DNA of 64,000 bases from Paramoeba atlantica (Eukaryota; Discosea). Under the pieces are notes generated by a model. It worked only from the letters and a program-made list of their open reading frames with translations. It was not told the origin of the DNA and searched no databases. The position numbers were made by a program, and so were the translations under genes. Positions 20,266 to 30,126 of this stretch are shown piece by piece; position 1 is the first letter of the stretch; each line of letters starts with the position of its first letter. Location of the stretch: the NCBI GenBank assembly GCA_977017575.1, contig CDRNVI010000063.1, positions 124,001 to 188,000 on the forward strand, written 5' to 3'.

Positions 20266-21196
20266 TTGCGGTGGTTGTAAAACTACCGCTCTACACTCGA
20301 TTATTGAAAAAAAAGTGAACAAAAACAGTGAAAATATAAAGGGGAACACAGTAATATAATAGAAGAAAAAATATAAAAGGGGGCTCCGGTGGACCAAAAC
20401 TGAAAAAAAAATTTGAAAAAAATGGGGGGTCCATGGGGGGGGGTCCATGGGGGAGGTCCAGGGGGGGGGTCCAGGGGGGGGGGGTCCAGGGGGGTTCATG
20501 GTCGAGCAAATTTTTTTCGAAAAAATTAGTTTTCGAAAAAAAACCGCAGAAAGGGTAGCCGGGGTCTTGGCGCGCATTTTCCACACCCCTACCCGGGGGT
20601 GACCCCCCCGCGTATCCGCAGGACGGGTCCGCCTAGTTCGGATTTTTTCGGAAAAAAAAATTTGAAAAAAATTTCAACTTGGCGAAAAAAATCGCAAAAA
20701 AAATATTTTTCCAAAATCGTTTCCCCAATTGTAGTTTGATAGTTTGGGACCTACACTAGCTTTCTCCGCAGTTGCTTTCGCAAGGTATCCCTTCTTCAAA
20801 CCGTGGTGCGCCCCTCAAAATGACCCATTTTTGACTAAAAAAGGTGAAAAAGTATTTTTCGGGCCTAAAGGGGCATTTTTGTGTCGAAAGAATGGTATGG
20901 TTGGAGTCGCATTCTCTACCCAATACGTTCGGTAGGCTTCCACTGATGCCTGCGAGTGATTTCCCACGCGCAAATGTCGGATTTAGTGCTCTGAGAGCAA
21001 AAATACGCGAAAATCACCCCATTTTTACCCGAAATTCGGCTATTTTTGGCTATAATCTTTCCGTTTTTCAGGCTAAATTTTCTTTTTTAGGCTCTTCGTT
21101 AAACGCGGCGGTAGTTTTCAACGCGAAGCGCGCAGCATGAGTGACTTCTAAGTTGAAAACAACCACCGCGTTTAACGAAGAGGCTAAAAAAGAAAT
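20266..21196 (+). mobile_element. Hairpin-ended repeat, copy 2 (nested)
   Basis: This copy runs from the short hairpin (ATTGCGGTGGTTGTAAAACT) to the large palindrome ending in CGAAGAGGCTAAAAAAGAAA. It lies between the left terminus and the start codon of the pogo-Ulp1 transposon, so it inserted after that element. I could not identify a target duplication. Its close identity to copy 1 suggests recent activity of the family. Confidence 0.7.
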
Positions 21197-21244
21197 ATAT
21201 ATTTGTATACTTGTTCCTCTCTTTCTCCCGTACTTTTCACCCTT

Positions 21245-23431
21245 ATGTCAGATACTGACGGAGTTCCGACCACAGTTCACTCTGTGCGTGGACCTCTGAC
21301 CACTTGGCTTCGGAAGCTCCCTCCACAACCGCAAGTAGCGGAGCGCACACCCCTTATTATTAACAACACCCCGACGGTAACAGTTCAGGAAAAACGGCAG
21401 CGTACTGAACTTACTATATTCGAGAAACGAGAAATTTGTAGATCTCAAAGTTCTGTAGAGCAAACCGAACAAAAATATGGTATATCACGGAGAGCGGTTT
21501 ATGAAATTCGTAAAACGGGGATTGACCACTACCAAAAGTTAATTAACCGCAACATGGGAAACCAACACCGGAACCGGGGATTCAATGAAAGAGGGGGGGA
21601 TTATAGTAATGCGAATGCCGAAGTCTATGATAAGGCTGAGGCAATGCTGTCTGTTCATCGTGCTTGTGAGCAGGCCTCCGCATTGTGGTGCTCACTGACC
21701 AAGTCGATGGTGATCGACTTGATCCGACAGAAAACGAGATTAACTTCTATAACTGCTTTAGAAGACACTTATCAGCGTTTCAAAAAGCACTATGGATGGG
21801 TGTGGCGGAGATGGGGTCGAACGCAGTGCCTGGCGCCCAGTGACGTAGAATTTCGAATCTCTCAGTGGGCAGAGAAATTTTATACTCAAAACACTGTGCG
21901 TAAGTATCGCTTCGCTTTCTTCGGTGACGAAACTGCGATGTTTGTCAATGGAGAAGTTCAAGGATACACTCATGCTCCGATTCGTTGCCCACAGCCAAAA
22001 GTCGTGGATACCAATCTGAAAGAAACAGTTACAGCTTTTCTTGCAGGTGTGTATGATTTTGCTTTGGATAAGGTATTTCCACTTTACCCAACGGTGATCT
22101 TTGAGCACAATGCAAAGAATCGAGAAAGCTCTACCATTTACACTGAAATGACACGTCTAGCTTATTCTCTGAGCGGGATTTACATCGATGTAAGTCGTTC
22201 TGGGTGGGTTACTGACCATGTCTATGAGCGAATGTTAAAGAAATATTTACCCTATACTCTTGACAACCCCTCGACGGTTATTATCACGGACGATTATACC
22301 GCTCATAGAACGAATAATGTACCAACGAATTGTGATCCACAGACGATACCCGGAGGGTGTACGAAAGCCATACAATTCCATGATCGCGTTTTTAATCGCT
22401 TATTCAAGCGTCAATACAATGAGCTTCTTAGCGCGTGGCGACTTCGAAATAGCGCCCAGAAGGTTACTCGTGCGCTTGTTTTGCAATGGATTAAGGATGC
22501 ACATGCACATGTATGGGCAAAAAACCAGAGCACTTTATTAAAAGTAGCACAAACTTACATTTTGCGACCTGCGACTGAGTACCCTTGGATTGAGTCAAGC
22601 GTTACAGTTGGCTCAAAAGCTACTCTTGGAATATGTCCTGAACATGCCGTCTCATCCTCCTCAATTTCAAAAGGAGAAAAACCCACACAAGAATCCATTG
22701 TGGTAGAAGATAGTGCGGGCAACACGTCCCACTATGACAAAGAGTGGAAACGATTCCGCGGTCGAAAGCGATTTCTTACCACGCATGCTGTTGATACATT
22801 ATGCGAAAATGTATTGCAGGCATACCGTCTAGCCCCTTCCGCAGACAAAAGAATAGTTTTTTTGAACACAGGAAAGACTCGATTACTTTTAGGTTTTCAG
22901 CGCAAAATGTTCAGTCAAATTTTCCCCGACTCACGAATTATTGCGGTGCTCTTCTTTAACAACCATTTTTTTTTCGTGGAACTCCGAAAGCATCTGTTGA
23001 CAATATTTGATAGTTACGAGGATTATTCTCCGATTGCTCGTCAAAATTTTCTTCAGTGCTTTCTAAAATTATTCTGTCCTCTTCTTGGTCACTCAATAGA
23101 GGATGTTCGTCTTCGACATGCTTCAGTCATGCAGCAGGAGCCTACGCTAAATGAATGTGGAATACATGTAGTGAACAATTTATGTTCATTCCTGTTCTAT
23201 CCTGCCACATTCAGTAGAGTGAATAATGTTTTGACCCGAAAGAATCTTTCTAAGTCATGGTGGCCGTGCGGACCAGGAATTCTATCACTTCCTGAAAAAC
23301 AAAGTGCTGACGAAGAAACCGTCGGAGCGCTCCGTGACTCAGATTCCGATTGTGAGTATACAACCAATTTGATAAAAGATGTGCAGCTTGAAGATGCGAC
23401 CGCGGATGGATGGGAGCTGTCCGAAAATTAA
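21245..23431 (+). CDS. pogo-type DDD transposase with C-terminal Ulp1-like protease
   Basis: A 728-residue ORF. The ATG at 21245 is chosen because homology with copy 2 starts there and a pyrimidine-rich run (ttcctctctttctcccg) precedes it. Residues 50-90 form a CENP-B-type helix-turn-helix (RTELTIFEKREI, then YGISRRAVYEI). A second DNA-binding segment has FKKHYGWVWRRWGR. The pogo core has GDET with Asp228, ITDDYTAH with Asp349 and QFHDRVFNRLFK with Asp380, a DD30D spacing. The C-terminus resembles C48/Ulp1 cysteine proteases: NNH with His574, FDSY with Asp589, QQ at 630-631 and NECGIH with Cys638. Pogo transposases normally end in an acidic tail. The protease may process the protein itself or remove SUMO-like modifiers. 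No break is visible. Confidence 0.8.
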   Translation: MSDTDGVPTTVHSVRGPLTTWLRKLPPQPQVAERTPLIINNTPTVTVQEKRQRTELTIFEKREICRSQSSVEQTEQKYGISRRAVYEIRKTGIDHYQKLINRNMGNQHRNRGFNERGGDYSNANAEVYDKAEAMLSVHRACEQASALWCSLTKSMVIDLIRQKTRLTSITALEDTYQRFKKHYGWVWRRWGRTQCLAPSDVEFRISQWAEKFYTQNTVRKYRFAFFGDETAMFVNGEVQGYTHAPIRCPQPKVVDTNLKETVTAFLAGVYDFALDKVFPLYPTVIFEHNAKNRESSTIYTEMTRLAYSLSGIYIDVSRSGWVTDHVYERMLKKYLPYTLDNPSTVIITDDYTAHRTNNVPTNCDPQTIPGGCTKAIQFHDRVFNRLFKRQYNELLSAWRLRNSAQKVTRALVLQWIKDAHAHVWAKNQSTLLKVAQTYILRPATEYPWIESSVTVGSKATLGICPEHAVSSSSISKGEKPTQESIVVEDSAGNTSHYDKEWKRFRGRKRFLTTHAVDTLCENVLQAYRLAPSADKRIVFLNTGKTRLLLGFQRKMFSQIFPDSRIIAVLFFNNHFFFVELRKHLLTIFDSYEDYSPIARQNFLQCFLKLFCPLLGHSIEDVRLRHASVMQQEPTLNECGIHVVNNLCSFLFYPATFSRVNNVLTRKNLSKSWWPCGPGILSLPEKQSADEETVGALRDSDSDCEYTTNLIKDVQLEDATADGWELSEN

Positions 23432-23835
23432 TGACGGAGATACAAATTCCTATCCAAAATAAGTTTATGTGCGCGCTATTATACTCAAATTTTACACAGA
23501 TATTTTTTGTGGGGGTTTTCCATGTTTTGTTCGACGCTTCTACACTTTTTCCCCGCACTAGCTTCTTGTTGCATTAGTACGCACCCTCTTCTTCGTGTTT
23601 CACCATACACGACATTTACTTCATGTATTAATAATAAGAGCTACAACAATTAAACTTACAAATAATATTTTTTATTAAATATTTTAATATTTAATACATA
23701 CAGAACGTGTATGTACACGTTCTTCACATTTTCCATGCTGGCACACACGAACAGTCCCCCCGCCCCGGCCATCATCTCTGCTGAAAAGTACCATACGCTG
23801 TGCGACGTAAGATCAAAACACGCACAGGAGAGAAA

Positions 23836-23853
23836 GGCGCCGCGAAGCGGCGC
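23836..23853. repeat. GC palindrome with TTC/GAA loop
   Basis: GGCGCCGCGAAGCGGCGC in the 3' region of the pogo-Ulp1 element. The same palindrome recurs at 14136, 33464, 52789 and 55181 in different repeats. Confidence 0.75.
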
Positions 23854-23969
23854 AATTCTTTTTTCTTGGGGGGGGGGCGGCGGGTTCTCCCCTCTCTTAC
23901 CCCCCCCCCCCCCGCCCTTGAATATGCAGAAACCCCAAAAACGTGTGCATATTAAAGGGGGGGTCACAG

Positions 23970-24387
23970 TAATAGAGAATAAGGCGTTTCGCTCTGTTAG
24001 TGCTCCCAAACCTCGATCAAAAAGGTTGTTCGCCCGCTGCACACTGATACTCTTCATGTTATATGGGCGCCCGAATTCAGAAATGAATATTGGATCGAAC
24101 CAAACAATGTCTTTCCAAAATTCCATGTTATGGTTTTTAGAAAGCCGGGCCATATGATGCTTCAGCGCTTCTTTTAAACCTTCAGGCCCGACTCCTTCCT
24201 CTGAATCCTCGAATACCTGTTCCAAAGTTTCGGCAACGTGCGTCGCTGTAGGTTTCCCATTGAGGTCAGAAAATTTGTTCAATGCAACGAAGAGAATATC
24301 GCATTCCTTTAAGAAGGTTAAGCACGAATTGCGAATATTTTCAACTCCGTAACGAACTAGAAGGCTTGAACAGTTCACAATAGACAT
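23970..24387 (-). pseudogene. hAT-like transposase, 5' piece of split copy
   Basis: The encoded segment (FLKECDILFVALNKFSDLNG, then KNHNMEFWKDIVWF and SVQRANNLFDRG) matches the hAT-like ORF at 36590-37396 and stops at the TA next to the pogo-Ulp1 element. The N-terminal two thirds of the transposase are absent. A 23-bp palindrome (aggtcatatttaaaatatgac and inverse) marks the left-over junction near 24390-24412. Confidence 0.75.
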
Positions 24388-24475
24388 ATTATATAGGTCA
24401 TATTTAAAATATGACCTTCACTGTGTTAGCTTTCTAATAAAACCAGCGATTTAAATTGAAACTTGAGGATGACCA

Positions 24476-25024
24476 TCCAAGTGGGTCCGGGGGTCCCGGA
24501 CCAGGGTCCGGACCAGCACGGACTTGGGTCCATGGACTCACATGGGTCCGGACCTGTCGGACCCGCAAAGGTATGACATATGGGATCCGTCCCCACACGC
24601 GAACGAATGTGAGTGATGGTGTGATGTGGGTCGTCACTATTTCCCGAATGTTTTTACTGCTGCACGACATTACTTATGGACGCCGCCGCTGGTCATCAAA
24701 TGTGATAGTGTCTTCCCTGACAGACACTGCCACATCACTGATAGTACTCTGTGTATCGCTGATAATTGGGCACTTGCAGCCAAACGTGTTGATATTGTCT
24801 CTGTAAAACAGTATCAATTCGCCGGTTACTTGCGACATGAATACGCCATATTGGGACCAGCAACAAGTCACATTTCGAGGCAACAAAATCTTCTCGGTGA
24901 AATTAATGATGACTCGGATGAAGCTGTCGCATGTCGGTCGTTCATACAGGATGGCATGCGTCGCCTACTTTCTGGTAGTAAAAATCCGCGGGACTGGATC
25001 ATGTTCTCCATGACCCGCCCATAA
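24476..25024 (+). pseudogene. GGTCCGG-rich block and hAT-like C-terminal scrap
   Basis: At 24476-24560 there are repeated, overlapping inverted GGTCCGGAC words, reminiscent of the subterminal palindromes at the ends of the hAT-like element at 34853. At 24640-24710 the plus strand encodes AARHYLWTPPLVIKCDS, the C-terminal motif of the same family. The following frame to 25024 is open but unrecognised. Confidence 0.45.
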
Positions 25025-25406
25025 GAAGCGTATTTTCTACGCTGCAGTCGATGCAACAACGGCTCGCTGAATGATTCTATTTTTTCTTCAAAAGCTCATC
25101 GAAACCTTTCAAGTAAAGTGGGTTCATAGAATGATGTTCTCGGTGTTCTGAGAACAAAGAACAGTTCTCAGAACAACATAGTATGACTTACGTCCGAAAA
25201 TTTAAAGCCAAAGTCAATGCATGTTTTGGTACGGATTTGCTTGGCGTACTCAATGGTAAGTTCATTCAGCTTTTCTCTTCGAGGTGGGGTGGGGCACATT
25301 CCACGGACAATTTTGTAACGAAATATTGGGTACTTTCTCCCTTTGTTCCGTGCACCACGCATCATAGCTTCTATCGTGCTTTCGAAGGTGCCTTTCTGCC
25401 GATATA
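25025..25406. other. Intergenic, no gene seen
   Basis: A short TTCTGAGAACA-type inverted word near 25150-25185 resembles one near 17490-17545. No gene supported. Confidence 0.3.
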
Positions 25407-26331
25407 AACCCCCCACAGCGAAAAGTCACCCCCCTCTAAATTTTCAGCCAAGTGTCCGTTTGAGCTGATTTTTGTTGCATTTTGCAGTTCCCAACACAAA
25501 GACTTTGCGCGTTAAAGCATGGAACCAAAACTCTCAAATGCGTGCATCCGATAGATGGATTATCACTTTCTTCACATTTTTCATGAAACCATTTCTCACA
25601 CTTTAACTAATTAAATATTCTCCTCCCATGAGGAAATCAATTATTTCTGTCCGTTTTTGCTGATTTTTGTTGCACACGAGAAATCTCGTTCTCCTAGCAA
25701 AGAGCTTTGCCACCACTTTTTAATATTGACCCACTTGTGCCCCCTGGCCGCGGAGTGTTTGCTTTCTCAAGTTAGTGTGGTGTGGCGATGCAAAAAAATA
25801 AAACCTAAAAATAATTTACATTTTTCAGTTTCTAAAATGATCTAAAAATGGTGGGAACGTGTAAATCTCAGAATTTTGAACGATAAAGTGATATCTTAAC
25901 CCCCTTAGGCCCCTTCAAGCAAAAAGTAAAGGGGACAGCTTAAAAAAGTTGATTTATCACCGTTTCAAGAAAGAACCAATCAAAGACAAATATTCCACCA
26001 CGTGACAAATTGAATGTTTGTTATCTGTTTTTCATCATTTTTGTTGCAATCGAGAGATCTTGTTCCCCTAGCGAAGATCTGTAACGCCATTTTCATGTTG
26101 ACCCCCTTCTTCCCCCCTGGTCGAGGAACATGAGATTTTTCAGGTAATATTGGTATGACTATGTAAAAACGTCATTAAAGAAATGAGTTTTAATTTGTTA
26201 TCTGTGAAGAGGTCTAAAAACAGCGGGAACGTGCAGATCTCAAAATTTTGAACGAAAAAGTGGTGCCGCAACCCCCCTAAGCCTCGTTGTACAAAACAAA
26301 GAGGGGGGTAACTTATTCGCTGTGGGGGGTT
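25407..26331. mobile_element. Mariner-like non-autonomous element (925 bp)
   Basis: The ends are inverted copies of AACCCCCCACAGCGAAAAGT (left) and a right end matching at nearly all positions, with TA at 25405-25406 and 26332-26333. The inside carries several blocks of GCTGATTTTTGTTGCA followed by CGAGAGATCTCG-like palindromes and GGGAACGTGCAGATCTCAAA blocks. These are also found in the transposase-bearing element at 59758, so this is probably a deletion or composite derivative of that Tc1-like family. Confidence 0.7.
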
Positions 26332-26845
26332 TATAATCGGTCTGCAGACCTCTTGCCGTCAAAAAACGTTTTTTGCTATTCTCAGGGCGCCAATTGCATT
26401 CCAACATCTGCTTGTCGCCCTCTGCATTAGCTACTTGAGCAAAGAATTCTTTACAAAAACTGCCCCGGGTGAGCTTTTCCATCGGAAAAAAGAGTATTGT
26501 GTATTGTATAGAGGCCTAATAATAAACTGTAATGAATACAGACGAATCAAAATCATGATGAAAGAAAATTCTGCGATTCTAAAGTATACGAAGAAAAAAA
26601 GTTTTTAAAAGTTTTTAGAAAAAAAATAAAGTAACTTTAAAGTACTTTCTTGAAAGTTTTAAAGTTTCCGCGAACCCTGAATATTACCAATTCCCCGTAT
26701 TTTTGCTCCCAGAGCAATAAATGCGATACTTTCGCACAAGAAATCATTCCTTCGCAGAAACGAAGGACTTCAGAACGTAGTGGGAACATAACACGACTCC
26801 AACCAACTCAAAATTCTGAACGAATAAAGAGCTGTATAAATTTCA

Positions 26846-26896
26846 GGGGTTGCTTACAACCTCTGCCTCTCCCTTCTTTATGGTGTCCGGGATAGG
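26846..26896 (+). repeat. Hairpin-end motif (TTGCTTACAACC)
   Basis: A block with CAGGGGTTGCTTACAACCTC is repeated in reverse at 63655-63693. It resembles the short hairpin end of the elements at 15770 and 20266. Confidence 0.5.
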
Positions 26897-26949
26897 ATGT
26901 ATCGAGGAGGGTGGAAAGGGGGGTCTAGCCCCCTTTATACTCGATTTGG

Positions 26950-27068
26950 GCGCATATCGCTGTGCTTAAGAACGTAGGCCTCGGGATTCGAGCCCAGGTA
27001 GTCCAGCTTATAAGGCATACCGCTCATAATCTGGCGGTCGCAGGTTCGACTCCCGGTGGTGTTACATT
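26950..27068 (+). tRNA. Two tRNA-like remnants in tandem (Met-CAT-like second)
   Basis: The second unit has a CTCATAA loop (CAT anticodon), a B-box GGTTCGACTCC and a TAGTCCAGCTTA word resembling an A-box. Just before it, CGGGATTCGAGCCC looks like the T-arm of a first unit. Neither folds properly: the acceptor arms do not pair and the T-stem of the second has two mismatches. Reading the complementary strand gives the peptide-like GSRTCDRQIMSG typical of tRNA antisense translations. Most likely tRNA-derived relics or the head of a SINE, not working tRNAs. Confidence 0.35.
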
Positions 27069-27862
27069 TTTCGCGGGCCTGAGCCATACGCGGCGTCGTT
27101 AGCGGGAAACAATTTGCAAAGCCCCGTTTACCAACAACCACCGTTTTTTAACGAAGCAACTACCGCCACGACATTCATTCAGCTCGCGCGGTGTACTGGA
27201 GCCTAAATGTATCTAAAGGTGGCCTTTTTTGATCTAAACTTTCAGCACGCACCCGGACGCACCCGCTCGTACCGAGCCCAAATATTTAACGTGAATTTTT
27301 ATCTGTTTTTGCTCATCTTTGCAGCATTCGAGAGATCTCGTTTTCCTAGCGAAGGGCTTTGCCGCCCTTTTTTCATAGGGACCCCCTAGGTCCAAAAACA
27401 TGGTTTTTTGATACCATTTTTCCGGAACGCACCCATTTTTTTTTACATTTTTTTGTGTTTTATGAAATTATGTCCTTCGCATTTTTGCTCGTTTTAATCG
27501 CGTTTGATGAATCTCGTTCTCATAGCGAATAGTCTTGCTGCATTTCTTTCTTAGTGGCTCCTTAGAGTTAATAATGGACAGTTTGTTAATAAAATTTAAT
27601 AGATGATTTGTTTTGAAATAATGCCCCACTTTTCAATAATAGATATAATGAACGTTTCATCTATTATTAGCAGTCGGCCTTTTAGGCTTGTTTCCTACGA
27701 TTATCCCCACGAATAGCCCCACTTTTCATGAAAAAATCTCCTTGAAAGATGATTTTCGCATAAGTTTCCCGTTAGGGAAGCTGCGAAAAAAGAGAAAAAG
27801 CAATTCTTGTTAATAATAGATGAATGTTAATAATAGGTGAAATAATAATACCATTGTTAGTA
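27069..27862. other. Degenerate repeat mosaic
   Basis: Contains a half palindrome of the hairpin-ended family (27130-27165), the GAGAGATCTCG subterminal block of the mariner-like family (27300-27375) and several TTAATAATAGATGAA words. No gene. Confidence 0.5.
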
Positions 27863-28632
27863 CTCCCCCCTCCATAAGTAATTATAAGTAATTTTTTTTT
27901 TGGAATTTATAATTATAATTATAATTATAATTACTTATGGATGTGAACCTAGTGAACCTGGAGAGGGGTAAAAATTGGAATTTCACACTAATACTCTTCA
28001 TGATGATTTTAGACAGGGCGGGCGAGGAGGCAGCAGACAGGGCGGGCGAGGAGAGCGACAAAGCGGGCGTGCGAAACAAGGGGGGTCTTCCTCTCGGGGT
28101 GAAGGGGGGCATGGGGGGGTAAAATTAAGTTATCCAGTTATATATCAGTTATCCAGTTTACCGGTGAAACGGTTAAGGATAAAAGTAATTAAGGCAGAAC
28201 GGATTTAAAAATTAATTATTGCCTTAATTAAAGTTGCCTTAATTAAAGTGGCGCTGATAAAAGCCCAAAACAGTTCTTATTTAAATATTGTCGTTTGTAG
28301 CATAAACATCGCATTTCTGCTAAAAATGCTCAATTTCTGGTCATTTTTCATGTTTTTCGAACTTTTCTAGACGAGCTTCGCCCGTTTCGCCTACCTTTAC
28401 GGTCTTCAACCAGTTCAACGTGTGAGAGAAAATCTAAAACGATCATTGAAAGGAGAAGTCTGAGACGGAATCATGAAATCAATTTTTCTCAATTTTTCCC
28501 CCAAAATGACGAAAAATTATTTATTGCCTTAATTTATTTATAATTACTTATGAAAGGTATAGGAATCATAAGTCACGAGGGAGTAAAAGTGCTAGTTCGA
28601 GGTGTACTTATAATTACTTATGGAGGGGGGAG
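27863..28632. mobile_element. TA-flanked MITE (770 bp)
   Basis: Inverted ends CTCCCCCCTCCATAAGTAAT (left) and the exact inverse (right) extend for about 28 bases, with TA at 27861-27862 and 28633-28634. It is inserted into an array of TTAATAATAGATGAA words that continue on both sides. It has AT-rich simple repeats inside the left end and no coding potential. Confidence 0.8.
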
Positions 28633-29131
28633 TAATAGGTGATTGTTAATAATAGATGAACCCCCTCTTTATGTACATGTACTTGTAATCGTTTTTTAAA
28701 AGTTATCATCAAAAGTTCCCAACATGTATCTTATTGATATAAGCCCTCTTTTGTATGTAACGCGTACATTACTATAAGCAGTCCAAACGAGATATCTCGT
28801 ATGGGGCACACTTGCTCTCCCCAGGAGAGGCAAACAAATCACCTCCGCCTAGGCATCGGAGTGCGTGAACTCCGAGCGGTACTTGCTACCGGTAAACGAG
28901 CAGAGGGACTTTCCTCGGAGTGCGTGTGAAACTTAAAAATAAGCTTCAGAGACATCAACACCTGAAGAAAGTTGTTTCGTCTCGTTGCCTCACTCCGTGC
29001 ACGTACAAGATAACTTTGACGGGTAACTTTAAGTCGAGCGCACGGAAACAAATTCCGAGCTCAACTGATGTAATCATGTAGATAAGAATGTGAGTCACGG
29101 ATGAAAGAGTCTAAAAGAATTTTTAATTATT

Positions 29132-29185
29132 CCCCCTGTTTAATAGGGCTCCGATTTTAGGCAAAATGCCCTATTAAAGAGGGGG
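29132..29185. repeat. Mini inverted repeat (54 bp)
   Basis: CCCCCTGTTTAATAGGGC and an imperfect inverse (GCCCTATTAAAGAGGGGG) enclose 18 bases. It has the form of a pair of MITE ends with almost nothing between, 48 bases from the stop of the PNKP-like gene. Confidence 0.6.
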
Positions 29186-29233
29186 TACATGCAAAATTTT
29201 GTGAAAAAAAGTTTTACTATTCAGTTGATCAGT

Positions 29234-30037
29234 CTACTTTAATTTCTCGAAGGCTCGTTCCAGAAAAAACTCTGTTTCATCATAAAAGCGTATGCCCACG
29301 TTCTCCGCGAATTTGCGGTCTGAGTCAGAAAAATCTCTTGCTCGACCAGCGGCATCCCCTACATAAAAACTTTGATGGTAACAAAGTTTGATATTATCTC
29401 TACGAAACAATGATTCTAAGAATAACCACATGCTCTTCTCCGGTTTTCGATAAGATGAAACCTTTTCGGTTGCAACGAGGGCCTGTATAGGAAGAACGCG
29501 TTCCTCTCCTTTTATCGGTGACGAAACACCGGATTCCAAAATCTCAGATTGTACTTTATCAATGAACCCTTTTATGCGCGTCTTAACCTTTGCGACTTGT
29601 TGTGCCCGCGTTTTCGTGGCTCGTCCAATCCCACTTTGATTGGAGAGAATGACTATGGTGTATCCCTTGTCATGTAGAAGCTGTAATGCTTGCACGGTTT
29701 CCGTTGGAAATCGAACGCTCCAGGCATCGGGAGCGGAATTGTATAAAGAAGTCTGTGCTAAACAGCCGTCAAAATCAAAAGCAGCTATTGGGCGTGTTCT
29801 CTGTGTGTTCGATGTAGATACTTGTAGCTGGTAACACATAAGTTCGCCTTGAGCATACCATGCCCAGTTGTCATTGTCACGCTGACAAGGTTGCAAGATA
29901 CTTTGTTGAGTGTGGGGACTACTTAATGTAGGAGATTGGTGGAAGAATCGCAAAGGCATGGTTTTTTTTGCTACAGAAAGACTGCTTTTTCTAGCTTTCG
30001 GAAGTTGCGTATTTCCTGAATTGATGGTTCTTTTCAT
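29234..30037 (-). CDS. PNKP/Tpp1-type polynucleotide 3'-phosphatase
   Basis: A 267-residue HAD-fold phosphatase. Motif I is FDFDGCL with Asp88 and Asp90. ILSNQSGIGR carries motif II. KPEKSMW supplies the motif III lysine. FYVGDAAGRARDFSDSDRKF is the diagnostic PNK3P signature, followed by GIRFYDETEFFL. The enzyme removes 3'-phosphates at DNA strand breaks before gap filling and ligation in the nucleus. There is no kinase domain after the phosphatase and no FHA domain before it, so it resembles yeast Tpp1 rather than animal PNKP. The first 80 residues are basic and Ser/Gln-rich. Confidence 0.85.
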   Translation of the reverse strand: MKRTINSGNTQLPKARKSSLSVAKKTMPLRFFHQSPTLSSPHTQQSILQPCQRDNDNWAWYAQGELMCYQLQVSTSNTQRTRPIAAFDFDGCLAQTSLYNSAPDAWSVRFPTETVQALQLLHDKGYTIVILSNQSGIGRATKTRAQQVAKVKTRIKGFIDKVQSEILESGVSSPIKGEERVLPIQALVATEKVSSYRKPEKSMWLFLESLFRRDNIKLCYHQSFYVGDAAGRARDFSDSDRKFAENVGIRFYDETEFFLERAFEKLK

Positions 30038-30062
30038 TTGAATAGCAGCCTCAGAGAAACTT

Positions 30063-30126
30063 TACCACCTATCTCAATATTACCACCTATCTCAATATTA
30101 CCACCTATCTCAATATTACCACCTAT
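30063..30126. repeat. 18-bp tandem repeat in PNKP leader
   Basis: Three and a half exact copies of taccacctatctcaatat, starting 25 bases upstream of the PNKP-like ATG. The repeat could fall in the 5' leader or promoter. Confidence 0.9.

Larger units (their letters stand above)
20090..23969 (+). mobile_element. pogo-Ulp1 DNA transposon, copy 1
   Basis: Terminal inverted repeats begin CTGTGACCCTCCCCTTTAAT at the left and end with the inverse (ATTAAAGGGGGGGTCACAG) at the right, each followed inward by ATATGCAC-type words. TA lies at 20088-20089 and 23970-23971. The element contains one long transposase ORF (21245-23431) and a nested hairpin-ended repeat of about 930 bases in its 5' leader; without that it is about 2.95 kb, close to copy 2 (3.09 kb). 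It interrupts a hAT-like ORF, whose frame is restored exactly if the element and one TA are removed. Confidence 0.8.

Noticed and set aside
14905-21196. A single 6.3-kb composite element bounded by inverted 0.9-kb repeats
   Set aside because: The right copy is inside the pogo-Ulp1 element, which itself interrupts a hAT-like relic, so the two copies are independent insertions.
26950-27068. A functional elongator tRNA-Met
   Set aside because: Acceptor stems do not pair and the T-stem has mismatches.
28839-29051. Small basic minus-strand ORF of 70 residues
   Set aside because: No recognisable family or conservation; could be chance despite its orientation matching host genes.
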